Source of the DNA: Pyrinomonadaceae bacterium
Lineage (GTDB): Bacteria; Acidobacteriota; Blastocatellia; Pyrinomonadales; Pyrinomonadaceae
Assembly (NCBI GenBank): GCA_026129865.1
Contig: JAHCHG010000004.1
Coordinates: 1 to 64,000 of the forward strand
Direction: 5' to 3'
Length of the DNA: 64,000 nucleotides
Shown: positions 26,815-35,760 of the stretch, one piece after another
How positions within the stretch are numbered: the first letter of the stretch is position 1
How the letters are laid out: each line of letters begins with the position of its first letter
Notes under the pieces: generated by a model
The model's database searches: none
Told to the model about the DNA's origin: nothing
What the model saw: the letters and a program-made list of their open reading frames with translations, nothing else
Translations under genes and position numbers: made by a program

Positions 26815-28893
26815 ATGACAAATTCACCACTCGAACGCTTTCTCGGAAACGCCGGAAAATTTTCACATTTAACCGTGCCGATCGCGGCGGTCATCATCCT
26901 TTTGGTGCTGTTGATCCCTTTGCCGTCGTTTTTACTCGACGTTTTGATCAGTTTTAACCTGATGATCTCGGTCGTCGTTTTGCTCGTTTCGATGTATATC
27001 ATCGAGCCGACGAAATTCACATCTTTCCCAAATTTACTGCTTCTTACGACACTCTTCCGGCTGGCTCTGAACGTTGCGACTTCGCGCCTGATCCTGACCG
27101 ACGGTTCGAGCGGCGAATCGGCTGCGGGGACGGTAATCAAAGCGTTTGGTGAATTCGTCATCGGCGGAAATTATGTCGTCGGCGTCGTGATCTTTCTGAT
27201 TCTTCTGGCAATTCAATTTCTCGTCGTCAATCACGGTGCGGTGCGTTCATCCGAAGTAACTGCACGGTTTACGCTCGACGCGATGCCCGGAAAACAGATG
27301 GCGGTCGACGCCGATCTTGCCGCCGGTCTGATCGACGAATCGGAAGCAAAACAGCGTCGAAAGGACATCAGCGGCAGCGCCGAGTTTCACGGCGCAATGG
27401 ACGGCGCGATCCGCTTTACGCAGCGCGATGCCGTCGCATCGATAATTATCGTCACGATCAACATCGGCGCGGGTTTCGCTATCGGAGTTTTGCAGCACGG
27501 AATGTCGCTGGCGGACGCGATAAAAACTTACACGACACTCACCGTCGGCGACGGCGTTGCTGCTGCTGTTCCTTCGCTTTTCGTTTCGGTCGCCGCGGCG
27601 ATCATTACTACGCGTTCGGCGACTAAATCGAGCATGGGCGACGAGGTGAGCGGGCAATTGCTTACCAATCCTCGTCCGCTTTTCATTTCGGCAGCGGTTC
27701 TTGCTTTTCTCGGCATTTTGCCCGGCATGCCGCATCTGGCTTTTCTGGCGCTTGCGGCGGGAACAGGCGGCGTCGGTTACCTGTCGATGCAGAGCGCGAA
27801 ACATACTCAGGAACGCGAAGACGACGACCGCAACGCGGAAGCCGAAATCGAACACGCGAAAGCCCCGGAAAATATCGAAAAACTATTGAAGGTCGATGCC
27901 CTCGCGCTTGAGGTCGGTTACGGTCTTGTCGGAATGGTTTCGGGCGACGATTCGTTCCTGAACAGAATCAGAGAAATTCGCCGGCAGGCAGCCGTCGAAC
28001 TCGGGATAATTGTTCCGTCGGTTCATGTTACGGATAATCTGCAGCTCGCTCCGCGGGAATATGCCGTGCTCTTAAAAGGCGAAAAGATCGCCTCGGGCGA
28101 AATTCATCCGGACGGCTATCTGGCGATCGATCCGGGCGCCGTTCGCGAGAAAATTCAAGGCGTCGAAACCGTCGATCCGGCGTTTGGTATGCCTGCTGTC
28201 TGGATCCGCCGCAACGAGGACCGTGACCGCGCGACATCAGCCGGTTACACGGTCGTCGATCCGACAACCGTCATCTGCACACATCTTTCGGAATTGATCA
28301 AACAGTTTGCGCATGAACTCCTTGGACGTCAGGAAACACGGCAGCTGCTGGATAATCTGGCGGAAACGCATCCGAAAACCGTTGACGAAGCGACGCCGAA
28401 AGTCCTTTCGCTCGGCGAGACGCAGCGCGTTCTGCAAAACCTTCTGCGTGAGAAAGTTCCGATCCGCGATCTGGCGACAATTTTGGAAGCGATTACCGAT
28501 GTCGGGGTCGTGACGCACGATGTCAACGCTTTGACAGAAGCGGCGCGCGCTTCGCTTGCGAGAACTATCTCGTCAAGTCTGGCGAACGAAAGCGGCGAAG
28601 TGTCGGTTTTAAGCCTCGATCCGCGGCTCGAAGCACAGGTTGCCGAACGTCTCGGCTTGCTCGGAGGCGCAAATAATCAGGCTATCGACCCGGAATTCGG
28701 CAAACATCTTCTTGAAAAAATTGAGACCGCCAGCCGAGCCGCAGTTATGCCGCAGCCCGTTGTTTTATGCTCTTCAATGATCCGACCGCACCTTCGGAAA
28801 TTAACGGAACGCTTCTTGCCTGATCTGGTAGTGATCGCTCATGGCGAGATCGCTTCAAACGTCAAACTCGTTTCGATGGGCACGGTCAGCTAA
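26815..28893 (+). CDS. flhA: Flagellar biosynthesis protein FlhA
   Basis: Export-gate subunit of the flagellar type III secretion system. At 692 residues it has the standard FlhA layout: eight hydrophobic helices in about the first 330 residues (PIAAVIILLVLLIPLPSFLLD, VVLLVSMYI, VGVVIFLILLAIQFLVV and others), the conserved FHIPEP-type loop between helices 4 and 5 (FTLDAMPGKQMAVDADL...KQRRKDISGSAEFHGAMDG), and a C-terminal cytoplasmic domain that binds chaperone-cargo complexes. It is the first gene of operon 1. FlhB and the FliPQR gate proteins are not in this window. Weak Shine-Dalgarno. Confidence 0.98.
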   Translation: MTNSPLERFLGNAGKFSHLTVPIAAVIILLVLLIPLPSFLLDVLISFNLMISVVVLLVSMYIIEPTKFTSFPNLLLLTTLFRLALNVATSRLILTDGSSGESAAGTVIKAFGEFVIGGNYVVGVVIFLILLAIQFLVVNHGAVRSSEVTARFTLDAMPGKQMAVDADLAAGLIDESEAKQRRKDISGSAEFHGAMDGAIRFTQRDAVASIIIVTINIGAGFAIGVLQHGMSLADAIKTYTTLTVGDGVAAAVPSLFVSVAAAIITTRSATKSSMGDEVSGQLLTNPRPLFISAAVLAFLGILPGMPHLAFLALAAGTGGVGYLSMQSAKHTQEREDDDRNAEAEIEHAKAPENIEKLLKVDALALEVGYGLVGMVSGDDSFLNRIREIRRQAAVELGIIVPSVHVTDNLQLAPREYAVLLKGEKIASGEIHPDGYLAIDPGAVREKIQGVETVDPAFGMPAVWIRRNEDRDRATSAGYTVVDPTTVICTHLSELIKQFAHELLGRQETRQLLDNLAETHPKTVDEATPKVLSLGETQRVLQNLLREKVPIRDLATILEAITDVGVVTHDVNALTEAARASLARTISSSLANESGEVSVLSLDPRLEAQVAERLGLLGGANNQAIDPEFGKHLLEKIETASRAAVMPQPVVLCSSMIRPHLRKLTERFLPDLVVIAHGEIASNVKLVSMGTVS

Positions 28894-28955
28894 TTTTAAT
28901 TTCTCCCACTTTTCCGAAAGTAAGAGTTCAAACAGAAAAGAAGGACGTGAAGAAA

Positions 28956-30401
28956 ATGAACGTTAAAAAATACCGCGGCGAAACAACACGCGAAGCGCTT
29001 GAAAAGATCAAAATGGACATCGGCGAAGACGCCTTTGTTCTCGAAACAAAACAGGTTCGAGCCGGCGGCTTTATGGGTCTCGGCGCGAAAACTCAAGTTG
29101 AGATCAGTGCCGCGGTCGCGGTCGAAGCCGGTGCGGCAGACTTGAAAAAACGATCGACGCAGTCGGTTTTCGCAAACACTAGCTTTCTGCATTTGGCGGA
29201 CAATTCTGCAGCCTTTCCGGCAAGAAACGACGACACGGAGAATAACGAAAGATCGGACATTATGCAGGCGCTGCATTCGCGTGCTTCTCATGACGAATCG
29301 TTCGAATCGGAGTTTACTTACGACCCGAAGAAATTTGCCGCTCCGCAAAGGACGAAAACGATAGAAACGGTCGAGATCAGTCCCGAAGCGCCGAAAGTCG
29401 TTCATCAAAAGCCGGAAGCCGCAAAAAAAGAAGATGTTCTGGCGGAAGCCAAGCCGGCGGTCGAAGCTCCGGCGAACGTCAACGCAAATCGCGAGATGGA
29501 TCTTCTTCGCGCCGAACTTCGCGAAATGAAATTTTCGATCAATGCGCTTGCCGGTCGACAGCAGGTTCAGGCTTTTCGCTCGAATAACGAGATCGACGCC
29601 TTCAGCGAAGTTTTCGATATGCCGTTTGCGAATGCCTATATCGAACTGACCGCAATGGGCGTTGCACCCGAGATCGCACATGATCTGGTTGCTGAAATTA
29701 TTCCGCAATATAAAAACGGCTCGATCGCGCTTAATGAGATCAGCCATGCAAGCATGCAGCGCGCGATCATTTCGCTTGTAAAATTTGGCGAAGATCCGCT
29801 GCAAACAACCGAACCGGCGGTTCTTGCCGTGATCGGTTCGACCGGAGTCGGCAAAACCACGACCGTTGCAAAGCTTGCCGCGCGACTCGCGCTCGAAGAA
29901 AAGCGGCGCGTCGAACTTGTTACTCTCGACACTTACAGGATCGCAGCCGTTGAACAGCTGAAAACTTATGCAGAGATCATCGGCGCCGGCTGTCATGTCG
30001 TCAGTTCGGTACTCGAACTCGATGTAATGATCAGACGATTTCCTGTTGATGCGACAGTTCTGATCGACACGACCGGTCGTAATCCGCATGATCTCGCCGA
30101 TCAATACGAGCTTTCCGATTATCTGAAACGCCATAGCGAAATTAGAAAATGTCTCGCTATTCAGGCAACGACAAATCCGGCAGATGCGTTAGCCGCGGTC
30201 AAAAAATTTGAAATGTACGGTGCCGATTGTCTGGCGCTGACAAAGCTCGACGAAACAACAAGACCGGGCGCAATGCTCGAAGTTTTGGTCGGAAGCGGGC
30301 TGCCGCTCAATTACCTTTGCGTCGGACAGCGCGTTCCTGAAGATCTCAAATTGGCAACCGCCGAAACCTTTGCGGAACGAATTTTTGGAAACGTTCAATA
30401 A
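28956..30401 (+). CDS. flhF: Flagellar biosynthesis GTPase FlhF
   Basis: SRP-type GTPase that helps place and number flagella, often at a pole. Of 481 residues, the first 280 are a basic, poorly conserved B domain starting MNVKKYRGETTREALEKIK, then come the N and G domains: P-loop GSTGVGKTTTVAKLAARLA (about 292-310), DTYRIAAVEQLKTYAEI, DTTGRNPHD and TKLDETTRPG. The ATG at 28956 has AAGGA ten bases upstream and is preferred over the GTG at 28947, which would be only one base from it. It is followed by flhG; FlhF-FlhG pairs control flagellar number, which predicts a fixed, probably polar, pattern. Confidence 0.96.
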   Translation: MNVKKYRGETTREALEKIKMDIGEDAFVLETKQVRAGGFMGLGAKTQVEISAAVAVEAGAADLKKRSTQSVFANTSFLHLADNSAAFPARNDDTENNERSDIMQALHSRASHDESFESEFTYDPKKFAAPQRTKTIETVEISPEAPKVVHQKPEAAKKEDVLAEAKPAVEAPANVNANREMDLLRAELREMKFSINALAGRQQVQAFRSNNEIDAFSEVFDMPFANAYIELTAMGVAPEIAHDLVAEIIPQYKNGSIALNEISHASMQRAIISLVKFGEDPLQTTEPAVLAVIGSTGVGKTTTVAKLAARLALEEKRRVELVTLDTYRIAAVEQLKTYAEIIGAGCHVVSSVLELDVMIRRFPVDATVLIDTTGRNPHDLADQYELSDYLKRHSEIRKCLAIQATTNPADALAAVKKFEMYGADCLALTKLDETTRPGAMLEVLVGSGLPLNYLCVGQRVPEDLKLATAETFAERIFGNVQ

Positions 30402-30432
30402 ACAAAATTAGACAAGGAAATCATTTAACGAA

Positions 30433-31332
30433 ATGGAAGATCAGGCATCAACATTACGGCTAATCGCGTCGAATACTCCCGCAATCTCCCTCGGGATGCC
30501 GCTCGATAACAACATTAAAACAAATACGCCGCGTGCCCGGACGATCGCTGTTACGGGTGGAAAAGGCGGCGTCGGCAAATCGAATCTGTCGGTAAATCTC
30601 GCGCTCGAACTCGGCGGTCTCGATAAAGAGGTCGGGCTGCTCGACGCCGATTTTGGACTCGCAAATGCAGACCTGCTTTGCGGAATAACTCCGAAATTTC
30701 ATCTGGGACATGTCGTCGGCGGTGCAAAGGATCTCGACGAGATCGTAATCCGCCTGTGCGAGAATGTCTCGCTAATTCCCGGCGGAAGCGGCATTGAGGA
30801 ACTTGCGAATTTTTCATTTTCAAACCGTCCGTTTATCTATTCGCAGCTGGTTGAAATGGAAGAGCAGCTCGATTTCCTGCTGATCGACACCGCCGCCGGA
30901 ATTGCGGAAAACGTAGTCGGTGTGCTGACTTCCGCGTCCGAGATTATCGTCGTTGTTACTCCCGACCCGACTTCGATCGTCGATGCATATGCAACGATCA
31001 AAGTGATCCTGCGGCACGCGCCGGAAAAGAAAATATCGGTTGTTGTTAACAATGTCGTCGGCATCGGCGACGCGGAACATGTTTTTCAACAGATAAGCTC
31101 TGCTTCGAAAACCTTTCTCCGACATAAGGTCGAATTTCTCGGGATGATACCGCACGACCCGATGGTTTCCGAAGCAATTCGCGAAATGACGCCGGTCGTT
31201 CAATATAAGCCGGAATCTCCCGCAAGCCGTGCGATCCGCCTGATCGCGCGTCAACTTCAAAAATCCTCTTCGCCGGAGATCGGTGAAGGCGGCAAACTTC
31301 AATCCTTCTGGAATCTTCTTTCAAAATCCTAA
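30433..31332 (+). CDS. flhG: MinD-like ATPase FlhG (FleN/YlxH)
   Basis: Deviant Walker A ATPase of the MinD/ParA group that restrains flagellar number by acting with FlhF and, in some species, with the sigma-54 activator. The 299-residue product has the motif TGGKGGVGKSNLSVNLALEL with both lysines (about 41-60), the switch I DADFGLANADLLCG, and switch II DFLLIDTAAG. The N-terminal 20 residues (SNTPAISLGMPL) are polar and could carry the short FlhF-activating region known in homologues. A C-terminal amphipathic end (IRLIARQLQKS) could help membrane binding. Given the sigma-54 activator at 50054, a FleN-FleQ-like loop is possible. Confidence 0.95.
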   Translation: MEDQASTLRLIASNTPAISLGMPLDNNIKTNTPRARTIAVTGGKGGVGKSNLSVNLALELGGLDKEVGLLDADFGLANADLLCGITPKFHLGHVVGGAKDLDEIVIRLCENVSLIPGGSGIEELANFSFSNRPFIYSQLVEMEEQLDFLLIDTAAGIAENVVGVLTSASEIIVVVTPDPTSIVDAYATIKVILRHAPEKKISVVVNNVVGIGDAEHVFQQISSASKTFLRHKVEFLGMIPHDPMVSEAIREMTPVVQYKPESPASRAIRLIARQLQKSSSPEIGEGGKLQSFWNLLSKS

Positions 31333-31353
31333 ATAACGAAAAAATCCCCCGTT

Positions 31354-32103
31354 ATGTATCCATATTCCAATTGCACAGGTTACCAGGAACCCGCTCCGTA
31401 CCGCGCCGCTTACTCGGCGAACGAGCGCGAGACCTTGATCACAACTCATCTGTCGAAAGTGAAGTACATTGCCGACAGAATGGCGGCTAAACTGCCGCCT
31501 TCGGTCGAATGGGACGATCTTTACGGCGCGGGCGTGCTCGGGCTGATCGACGCGGTCGAACGGTACGATTCTTCGCGCGGCATCGCGTTTACGACATTTG
31601 CCGAAATGCGCGTCCGCGGCGCGATCCTCGATAATCTCCGATCGCTCGACTGGGCTTCGCGAAACGTTCGAAAACGTTCGCGCGAAATTCAGGCGGCGTA
31701 CACGTATATCGAACAGCAAAAAGGCGAAAGTGCGACCGAAGAAGAAGTTGCGGCGCATATGAAGATCTCACTCGCGGAACTTCGCGAGATTCTGCAGGAC
31801 CTTCGCGGTCTCTCTATCCTCGATCTTGACGAAAAAGACGAGGACACCGGTTTGACCGCCATCGACATGGTGCGCGACGACGGGGAAGACGCGCTGCAAA
31901 TGATGGAATCGAAGCAAACACGCGACGAGCTCGCGCGCTCGATCAATAAATTGCCGGAACGCGAACGTCAGGTAATTGCGCTTTATTACAACGACGAATT
32001 GAACATGAAAGAGATCGGCGAGGTTCTGGGAGTTTCGGAATCGCGGGTGTCGCAGCTTCGTTCGCAGGCGATCGTTCGTCTGCGGGCAAATCTTGCTAAA
32101 TAG
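31354..32103 (+). CDS. fliA: Flagellar RNA polymerase sigma factor FliA (sigma-28)
   Basis: Group 3 sigma factor that transcribes late flagellar genes. The 249 residues contain sigma region 2 (VKYIADRMAAKLPPSVEWDDLYGAGVLGLIDAVERYD...FTTFAEMRVRGAILDNLRSLDW, about 32-95), region 3 (ESATEEEVAAHMKISLAELREIL) and region 4 with helix-turn-helix NMKEIGEVLGVSESRVSQLRSQAIVRL. Two sigma-28-type promoters in this window (45374 and 62572) are its expected targets, and its anti-sigma FlgM is encoded in the same operon at 39863. Confidence 0.97.
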   Translation: MYPYSNCTGYQEPAPYRAAYSANERETLITTHLSKVKYIADRMAAKLPPSVEWDDLYGAGVLGLIDAVERYDSSRGIAFTTFAEMRVRGAILDNLRSLDWASRNVRKRSREIQAAYTYIEQQKGESATEEEVAAHMKISLAELREILQDLRGLSILDLDEKDEDTGLTAIDMVRDDGEDALQMMESKQTRDELARSINKLPERERQVIALYYNDELNMKEIGEVLGVSESRVSQLRSQAIVRLRANLAK

Positions 32104-32117
32104 ATAATCGAATCAAA

Positions 32118-33092
32118 ATGAATTCAAACGAAATTTTATCAACTGAAGAATTATCCGCGCTGATGCCGGAACCCCCGAAATCGGACGGGACCGAACGCGA
32201 AAAACGCAAACGGATCGTGCCGTACAACTTCCGCCGTCCCGACCGTCTTTCGAAAGATCAGGTTCGATCGCTTTATCTCTTGCACGACCTTTTTGCCCAT
32301 AGTTTATCGACCAGTCTGCCGCTCTTTTTGCGGACGATCGCCGAGGTAAACTTGATCTCGGTCGAACAGCAGGCGTACAGCGAATATTTGCGCGGACTGC
32401 CCGATCCGACTACGGTTTTCACCATCTCTTCGGCGTCGCTGAACGGAGTTTTCGCGATCGAGATCAATTCGTCGATCGCGTTTCCGATCATTGACCGCCT
32501 GCTTGGCGGAACCGGCGCGGAACTTTCCGAAAAACGCGCGGCGACCGATCTTGAACTAAAGATCCTGGAAGGATTTTTGACGATCGTAACGGAAAATTAC
32601 CGCAACGCCTGGAACCCGATCCTGCCGATCGAAACCGAAGTTGTCGGGCGCGAAACTAGACCTCAGATGCTTCAGATAATAGCGCCGAACGAAGTCGTCG
32701 CAACGATCGGTTATCAAGTCCAGATCGGCGAAACGATGGGTGCGATGAGCATCTGTCTGCCGGTCGTTATGCTTGAAAACGTCATCGAAAAGTTCAATCA
32801 ATCTTCATATTTGCCCGCAAAAGCGACCGCGCCGGAGGCGACGCGCTGCCTGCTCGAATCGCTTTCCAAAGTTCGCCTTCCTTTTTCGACCGAACTCGAC
32901 AGCGTTCCGGCGGCGGTTCTCGATCTGATGAATCTTTCGGTCGGCGACGTCGTTCGAACGAATCACAGAACCGATCGTCCGCTGAGCGTGAGCGTCGGTG
33001 ACACGGTCAAATTTGTCGGAAAGATCGCTTCGCTGGAAGGCAGAATGATCGTTCAGGTAACCGACCGCGGCAATAAAAAACTCAGCAATTAA
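32118..33092 (+). CDS. fliM: Flagellar motor switch protein FliM
   Basis: C-ring subunit that receives CheY-phosphate and switches motor direction. Of 324 residues, the N-terminus has the short CheY-binding helix (LSTEELSALM, about 7-16), then the FliM middle domain (YNFRRPDRLSKDQVRSLYLLHDLFAHSLSTSL...) and a C-terminal SpoA domain homologous to FliN (VGDVVRTNHRTDRPLSVSVGDTVKFVGKIASLEGRMIVQV). No chemotaxis genes are in the window, but the intact N-terminal helix implies a CheY somewhere in the genome. It lies 12 bases before fliN. Confidence 0.96.
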   Translation: MNSNEILSTEELSALMPEPPKSDGTEREKRKRIVPYNFRRPDRLSKDQVRSLYLLHDLFAHSLSTSLPLFLRTIAEVNLISVEQQAYSEYLRGLPDPTTVFTISSASLNGVFAIEINSSIAFPIIDRLLGGTGAELSEKRAATDLELKILEGFLTIVTENYRNAWNPILPIETEVVGRETRPQMLQIIAPNEVVATIGYQVQIGETMGAMSICLPVVMLENVIEKFNQSSYLPAKATAPEATRCLLESLSKVRLPFSTELDSVPAAVLDLMNLSVGDVVRTNHRTDRPLSVSVGDTVKFVGKIASLEGRMIVQVTDRGNKKLSN

Positions 33093-33104
33093 GAGGAAAT
33101 CAAA

Positions 33105-33524
33105 ATGGAAGAAAAGAAAACCGACAACATTAAAGAATCTGCCGAACCGCAGAAAGAACCTGTGAAGAAAGCTGCCGCGCCGGCGGACGAATTTGCAAAT
33201 GTGCCGATCGACGAAAGCTTCGACGAGAACGGCGGCGAGGTCGATCCGGTTAAAAATATGATGCGTCTTTTGGACGTTGAAATGAACATTACCGTCAGAT
33301 TCGGCAAAACCGAGATTCCGCTGCGCGAGGCGGTAAGTTTCGGGATCGGTTCAATGATAGAACTCAATCGCTCGGTCGACGAACCGGTCGATCTACTTGT
33401 TAATAATTTCCCATTCGCCCGCGGCGAAGTCGTTGTCATTGACGGCTACTACGGGGTTAAGGTCACCGAGATCGGATCGCGCGAGGAACGTTCGCAAACG
33501 CTGTTAAAGAACGCTGTAAATTAA
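33105..33524 (+). CDS. fliN: Flagellar motor switch protein FliN
   Basis: Outer C-ring subunit that also helps recruit export cargo. The 139 residues have an acidic and lysine-rich leader (about 1-55) and a C-terminal SpoA domain (LLDVEMNITVRFGKTEIPLREAVSFGIGSMIELNRSVDEPVDLLVNN...GEVVVIDGYYGVKVTEI, about 58-130) with the family's conserved PVDLLVNN and GEVVVIDG. It follows fliM by 12 bases with AGAGGAAA as Shine-Dalgarno. No separate fliY is present. Confidence 0.96.
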   Translation: MEEKKTDNIKESAEPQKEPVKKAAAPADEFANVPIDESFDENGGEVDPVKNMMRLLDVEMNITVRFGKTEIPLREAVSFGIGSMIELNRSVDEPVDLLVNNFPFARGEVVVIDGYYGVKVTEIGSREERSQTLLKNAVN

Positions 33525-33547
33525 TTTTTGAACGGAGAATTTTCACA

Positions 33548-33997
33548 ATGGAACTAAATTTTTTGATTGCAGCAGGTTTTGGCGCAGCGGGATTCGCCGC
33601 AGCCGGTGTTACCGCATTTCGTTTGAAAACTTGCGCCCGAAAAGAAGCGGAAATTTCAGCTCGGTTAACTGAGCTGCAGGCGGAACTCGAAGAATTGCAG
33701 CAATTTAGGGTCGGCGCTGAATCGCGTATCAGCGATCATTCGCGAAAGATGGCTTGGCTGGAAACGCGGATCAGAAAGCCGGAAAAAGCTGTGCAAACAA
33801 CCACGGTCAACGAGGAATTCTTTTCGTCAGCGAGACTTCCTATGAACATGACCGAACGTCGGCACCGCGTTTTGACGCTTGCCCGGCGTGGTCACGACGC
33901 AAACGCGATCGCAAACTCGCTTGGAATGCTGATCGGCGAGGTCGAATTGATCATGAGTATAGGTCGCGGAACAAAGCAATTTGCACGGCAAATTTAG
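33548..33997 (+). CDS. Flagellar-operon membrane protein with coiled coil and HTH-like C-terminus (DUF2802-like)
   Basis: A 149-residue protein of unknown role between fliN and flgF. It has one N-terminal hydrophobic helix (LIAAGFGAAGFAAAGVTAF, about 5-23), a coiled coil of about 45 residues (KEAEISARLTELQAELEEL...) and a C-terminal helix-turn-helix-like segment RRHRVLTLARRGHDANAIANSLGMLIGEVELIMSI (about 105-139). This plan resembles the DUF2802/DUF6115 proteins found in flagellar operons of Proteobacteria and Firmicutes, from memory of those families. Position in the operon argues for a motility role. It might help position or regulate the switch or rod, but that is speculation. Confidence 0.8.
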   Translation: MELNFLIAAGFGAAGFAAAGVTAFRLKTCARKEAEISARLTELQAELEELQQFRVGAESRISDHSRKMAWLETRIRKPEKAVQTTTVNEEFFSSARLPMNMTERRHRVLTLARRGHDANAIANSLGMLIGEVELIMSIGRGTKQFARQI

Positions 33998-34006
33998 GTA
34001 AATTTT

Positions 34007-34738
34007 ATGAATAACGGACTTTACACATCGTTTATGGGAATGCGCGCGCGCCAGCGGACGCTCGACGCGCAGGCGAATAATATCGCCAACGCAATGACAA
34101 CCGGTTACAAAGCCGAAAGGTTGAAATACAGCACGATCGAAGCAAACGAAAAGGGCGAATCGAGCCGGCAAAACCTTGTTGCGGCGGCGGTAACTTCGGG
34201 CGCTGCAGATTTTTCCGCAGGTTCGATCAACCAGACCGGAAGAAATCTGGATATTGCTATCGAAGGCGACGGATTTTTTCAGATCCAGACGCCGCGCGGA
34301 CCGCGATTTACTCGCGCCGGAAATTTTACTATGGATTCCGCCGGTCAACTGGTTACGAAGAACGGCGATCTTGTGATCGGCGCACGCGGACCGATAACGG
34401 TTCCGAAAGGCGGCGAATTGTCGATCGGGACCGACGGTAGTCTTTCAGTTAACGGAAACGTTTTCAACAAATTAAAGATCGTAAGTTTTGAAAATCCGGC
34501 AGCGGCGCTCGAGAAAGAGGGCAATTCGCTTTTCGCTCAGACCGGCGAAGAAGCAGGGAAAGATTCCGTTCGATCGATAGTCCATCAGGGCGCGCTGGAG
34601 TCTTCGAACATAAATTCGATCACGGAAATGGTTTCGATGATGAACAACAGCCGTGAATTTGAATCGATGCAGAAGTCGATAACGCTGATCATGAATGATC
34701 TCGGGCGAAAGATCGCAGGGGAGATCGGGAAGATGTAG
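34007..34738 (+). CDS. flgF: Flagellar rod protein FlgF
   Basis: Proximal rod protein exported through the flagellar type III system. The 243-residue product has the N-terminal rod signature MNNGLYTSFMGMRARQRTLDAQANNIANAMTTGYKAER, the central Flg_hook-like domain with EGDGFFQIQTPRGPRFTRAGNF, and the C-terminal helix GALESSNINSITEMVSMMNNSREFESMQKSI. It is shorter than FlgG next door and lacks the extra FlgG residues, so FlgF is the better name. It is followed by the longest heptanucleotide array in the window. Confidence 0.93.
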   Translation: MNNGLYTSFMGMRARQRTLDAQANNIANAMTTGYKAERLKYSTIEANEKGESSRQNLVAAAVTSGAADFSAGSINQTGRNLDIAIEGDGFFQIQTPRGPRFTRAGNFTMDSAGQLVTKNGDLVIGARGPITVPKGGELSIGTDGSLSVNGNVFNKLKIVSFENPAAALEKEGNSLFAQTGEEAGKDSVRSIVHQGALESSNINSITEMVSMMNNSREFESMQKSITLIMNDLGRKIAGEIGKM

Positions 34739-34741
34739 CGG

Positions 34742-34909
34742 GGAGTCTCGAGGTTGGAGTCCAGAGTCCAGAGTTCAGAGTCCAGAGTCCGGAGTCCCGA
34801 GTCCTGAGTCCTGAGTCCTGAGTCCAGAGTTCAAAGTTCAAGGTTCAAAGTTCAAGGTTCAAAGATCTAAGATCAAAGATCAAAGATCAAATATCAAAGA
34901 TCAAACTTT
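34742..34909. repeat. Array of 24 in-phase degenerate heptanucleotides between flgF and flgG
   Basis: From 34742 to 34909 the sequence divides without slip into 24 units of seven bases. They fall in three blocks: about 13 AGAGTCC-type units, then AAAGTTC/AAGGTTC units (34833-34860), then AAAGATC units (34861-34902). It starts three bases after the flgF stop and ends 39 bases before the flgG ATG. Non-coding. Confidence 0.95.
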
Positions 34910-34948
34910 CAGGTTGGAAATTAGGCAAATAGCTAACGGAGTAAAATT

Positions 34949-35740
34949 ATGCCAAACAGAGCACTTTTAACGGCTGCGACCGGAATGCAGGTTCAGCAGC
35001 AGAATGTCGATAACATTGCGAATAACCTCGCGAATGCTTCGACGAACGGATTTAAACGCACGCGGATCGAATTTCAGGATCTGATGTATCAAAATATGCG
35101 AGCCGCCGGCGGAGCTGCAAATGCTTCGACGAATTTGCCTGTCGGTCTTCAGATCGGAATGGGTGCGCGGTCGATCGCAACGGAGCGTTTATTTGCCCAG
35201 GGCGAATACAAACAGACGGGAAATCCGCTTGATCTGGTTGTCGAAGGCAGCGGCTTTTTCCAGGTTCGAATGGCGAACGGCGACCTTGCTTATACGCGCA
35301 ACGGCTCGTTCCATTTGAACAATCAGGGACAGGTCGTTACCGCAAGCGGCGAATTTCTTGAACCGGCGATCACGATTCCGACGGAAGCGACATCGGTTAC
35401 GGTCGGTAACGACGGCACCGTTTCGGTCACGATTCCCGGACAGGCGAACGATCAAAATATCGGTCAGATCCAGCTTGCCATCTTCGCGAATCCCGCCGGA
35501 ATGGAAGCCCTCGGTCGCAATCTTTTCCGTGAGACCGGAGCCTCGGGTCAGGCGACGGTCGGTTCTCCGGACTCGAACGGCATCGGTCGTTTGAGCCAGG
35601 GAATGGTTGAAGGATCAAACGTAAACGTCGTTGAAGAGCTGGTCAATATGATCTCGGCTCAAAGAATGTACGAAACGAATTCCAAAGTTATCTCCGCTGC
35701 GGACCGAATGCTCGGAACGATAAACCAGGCGGTAAGCTAA
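34949..35740 (+). CDS. flgG: Flagellar distal rod protein FlgG
   Basis: Distal rod subunit that spans the periplasm and P/L rings. The 263 residues match FlgG length and signatures: MPNRALLTAATGMQVQQQNVDNIANNLANASTNGFKR, the FlgG-specific YQN and PVGLQIGMGARSIATERLFAQGEYKQTGNPLDLVVEGSGFFQV, and the C-terminal GMVEGSNVNVVEELVNMISAQRMYETNSKVI. Start ATG with ACGGAG ten bases upstream. It lies directly downstream of a heptad array and upstream of flgA. Confidence 0.97.
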   Translation: MPNRALLTAATGMQVQQQNVDNIANNLANASTNGFKRTRIEFQDLMYQNMRAAGGAANASTNLPVGLQIGMGARSIATERLFAQGEYKQTGNPLDLVVEGSGFFQVRMANGDLAYTRNGSFHLNNQGQVVTASGEFLEPAITIPTEATSVTVGNDGTVSVTIPGQANDQNIGQIQLAIFANPAGMEALGRNLFRETGASGQATVGSPDSNGIGRLSQGMVEGSNVNVVEELVNMISAQRMYETNSKVISAADRMLGTINQAVS

Positions 35741-35760
35741 ATAAGACTTAACAGGCTCCC

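Noticed and set aside
28896..30134. 412-codon open frame on the minus strand opposite flhF
   Set aside because: It is a shadow of flhF: cysteine-, arginine- and phenylalanine-rich with no domain, signal or ribosome-binding site, and flhF itself is a certain gene. GC-ending codons keep the antisense frame free of stops.
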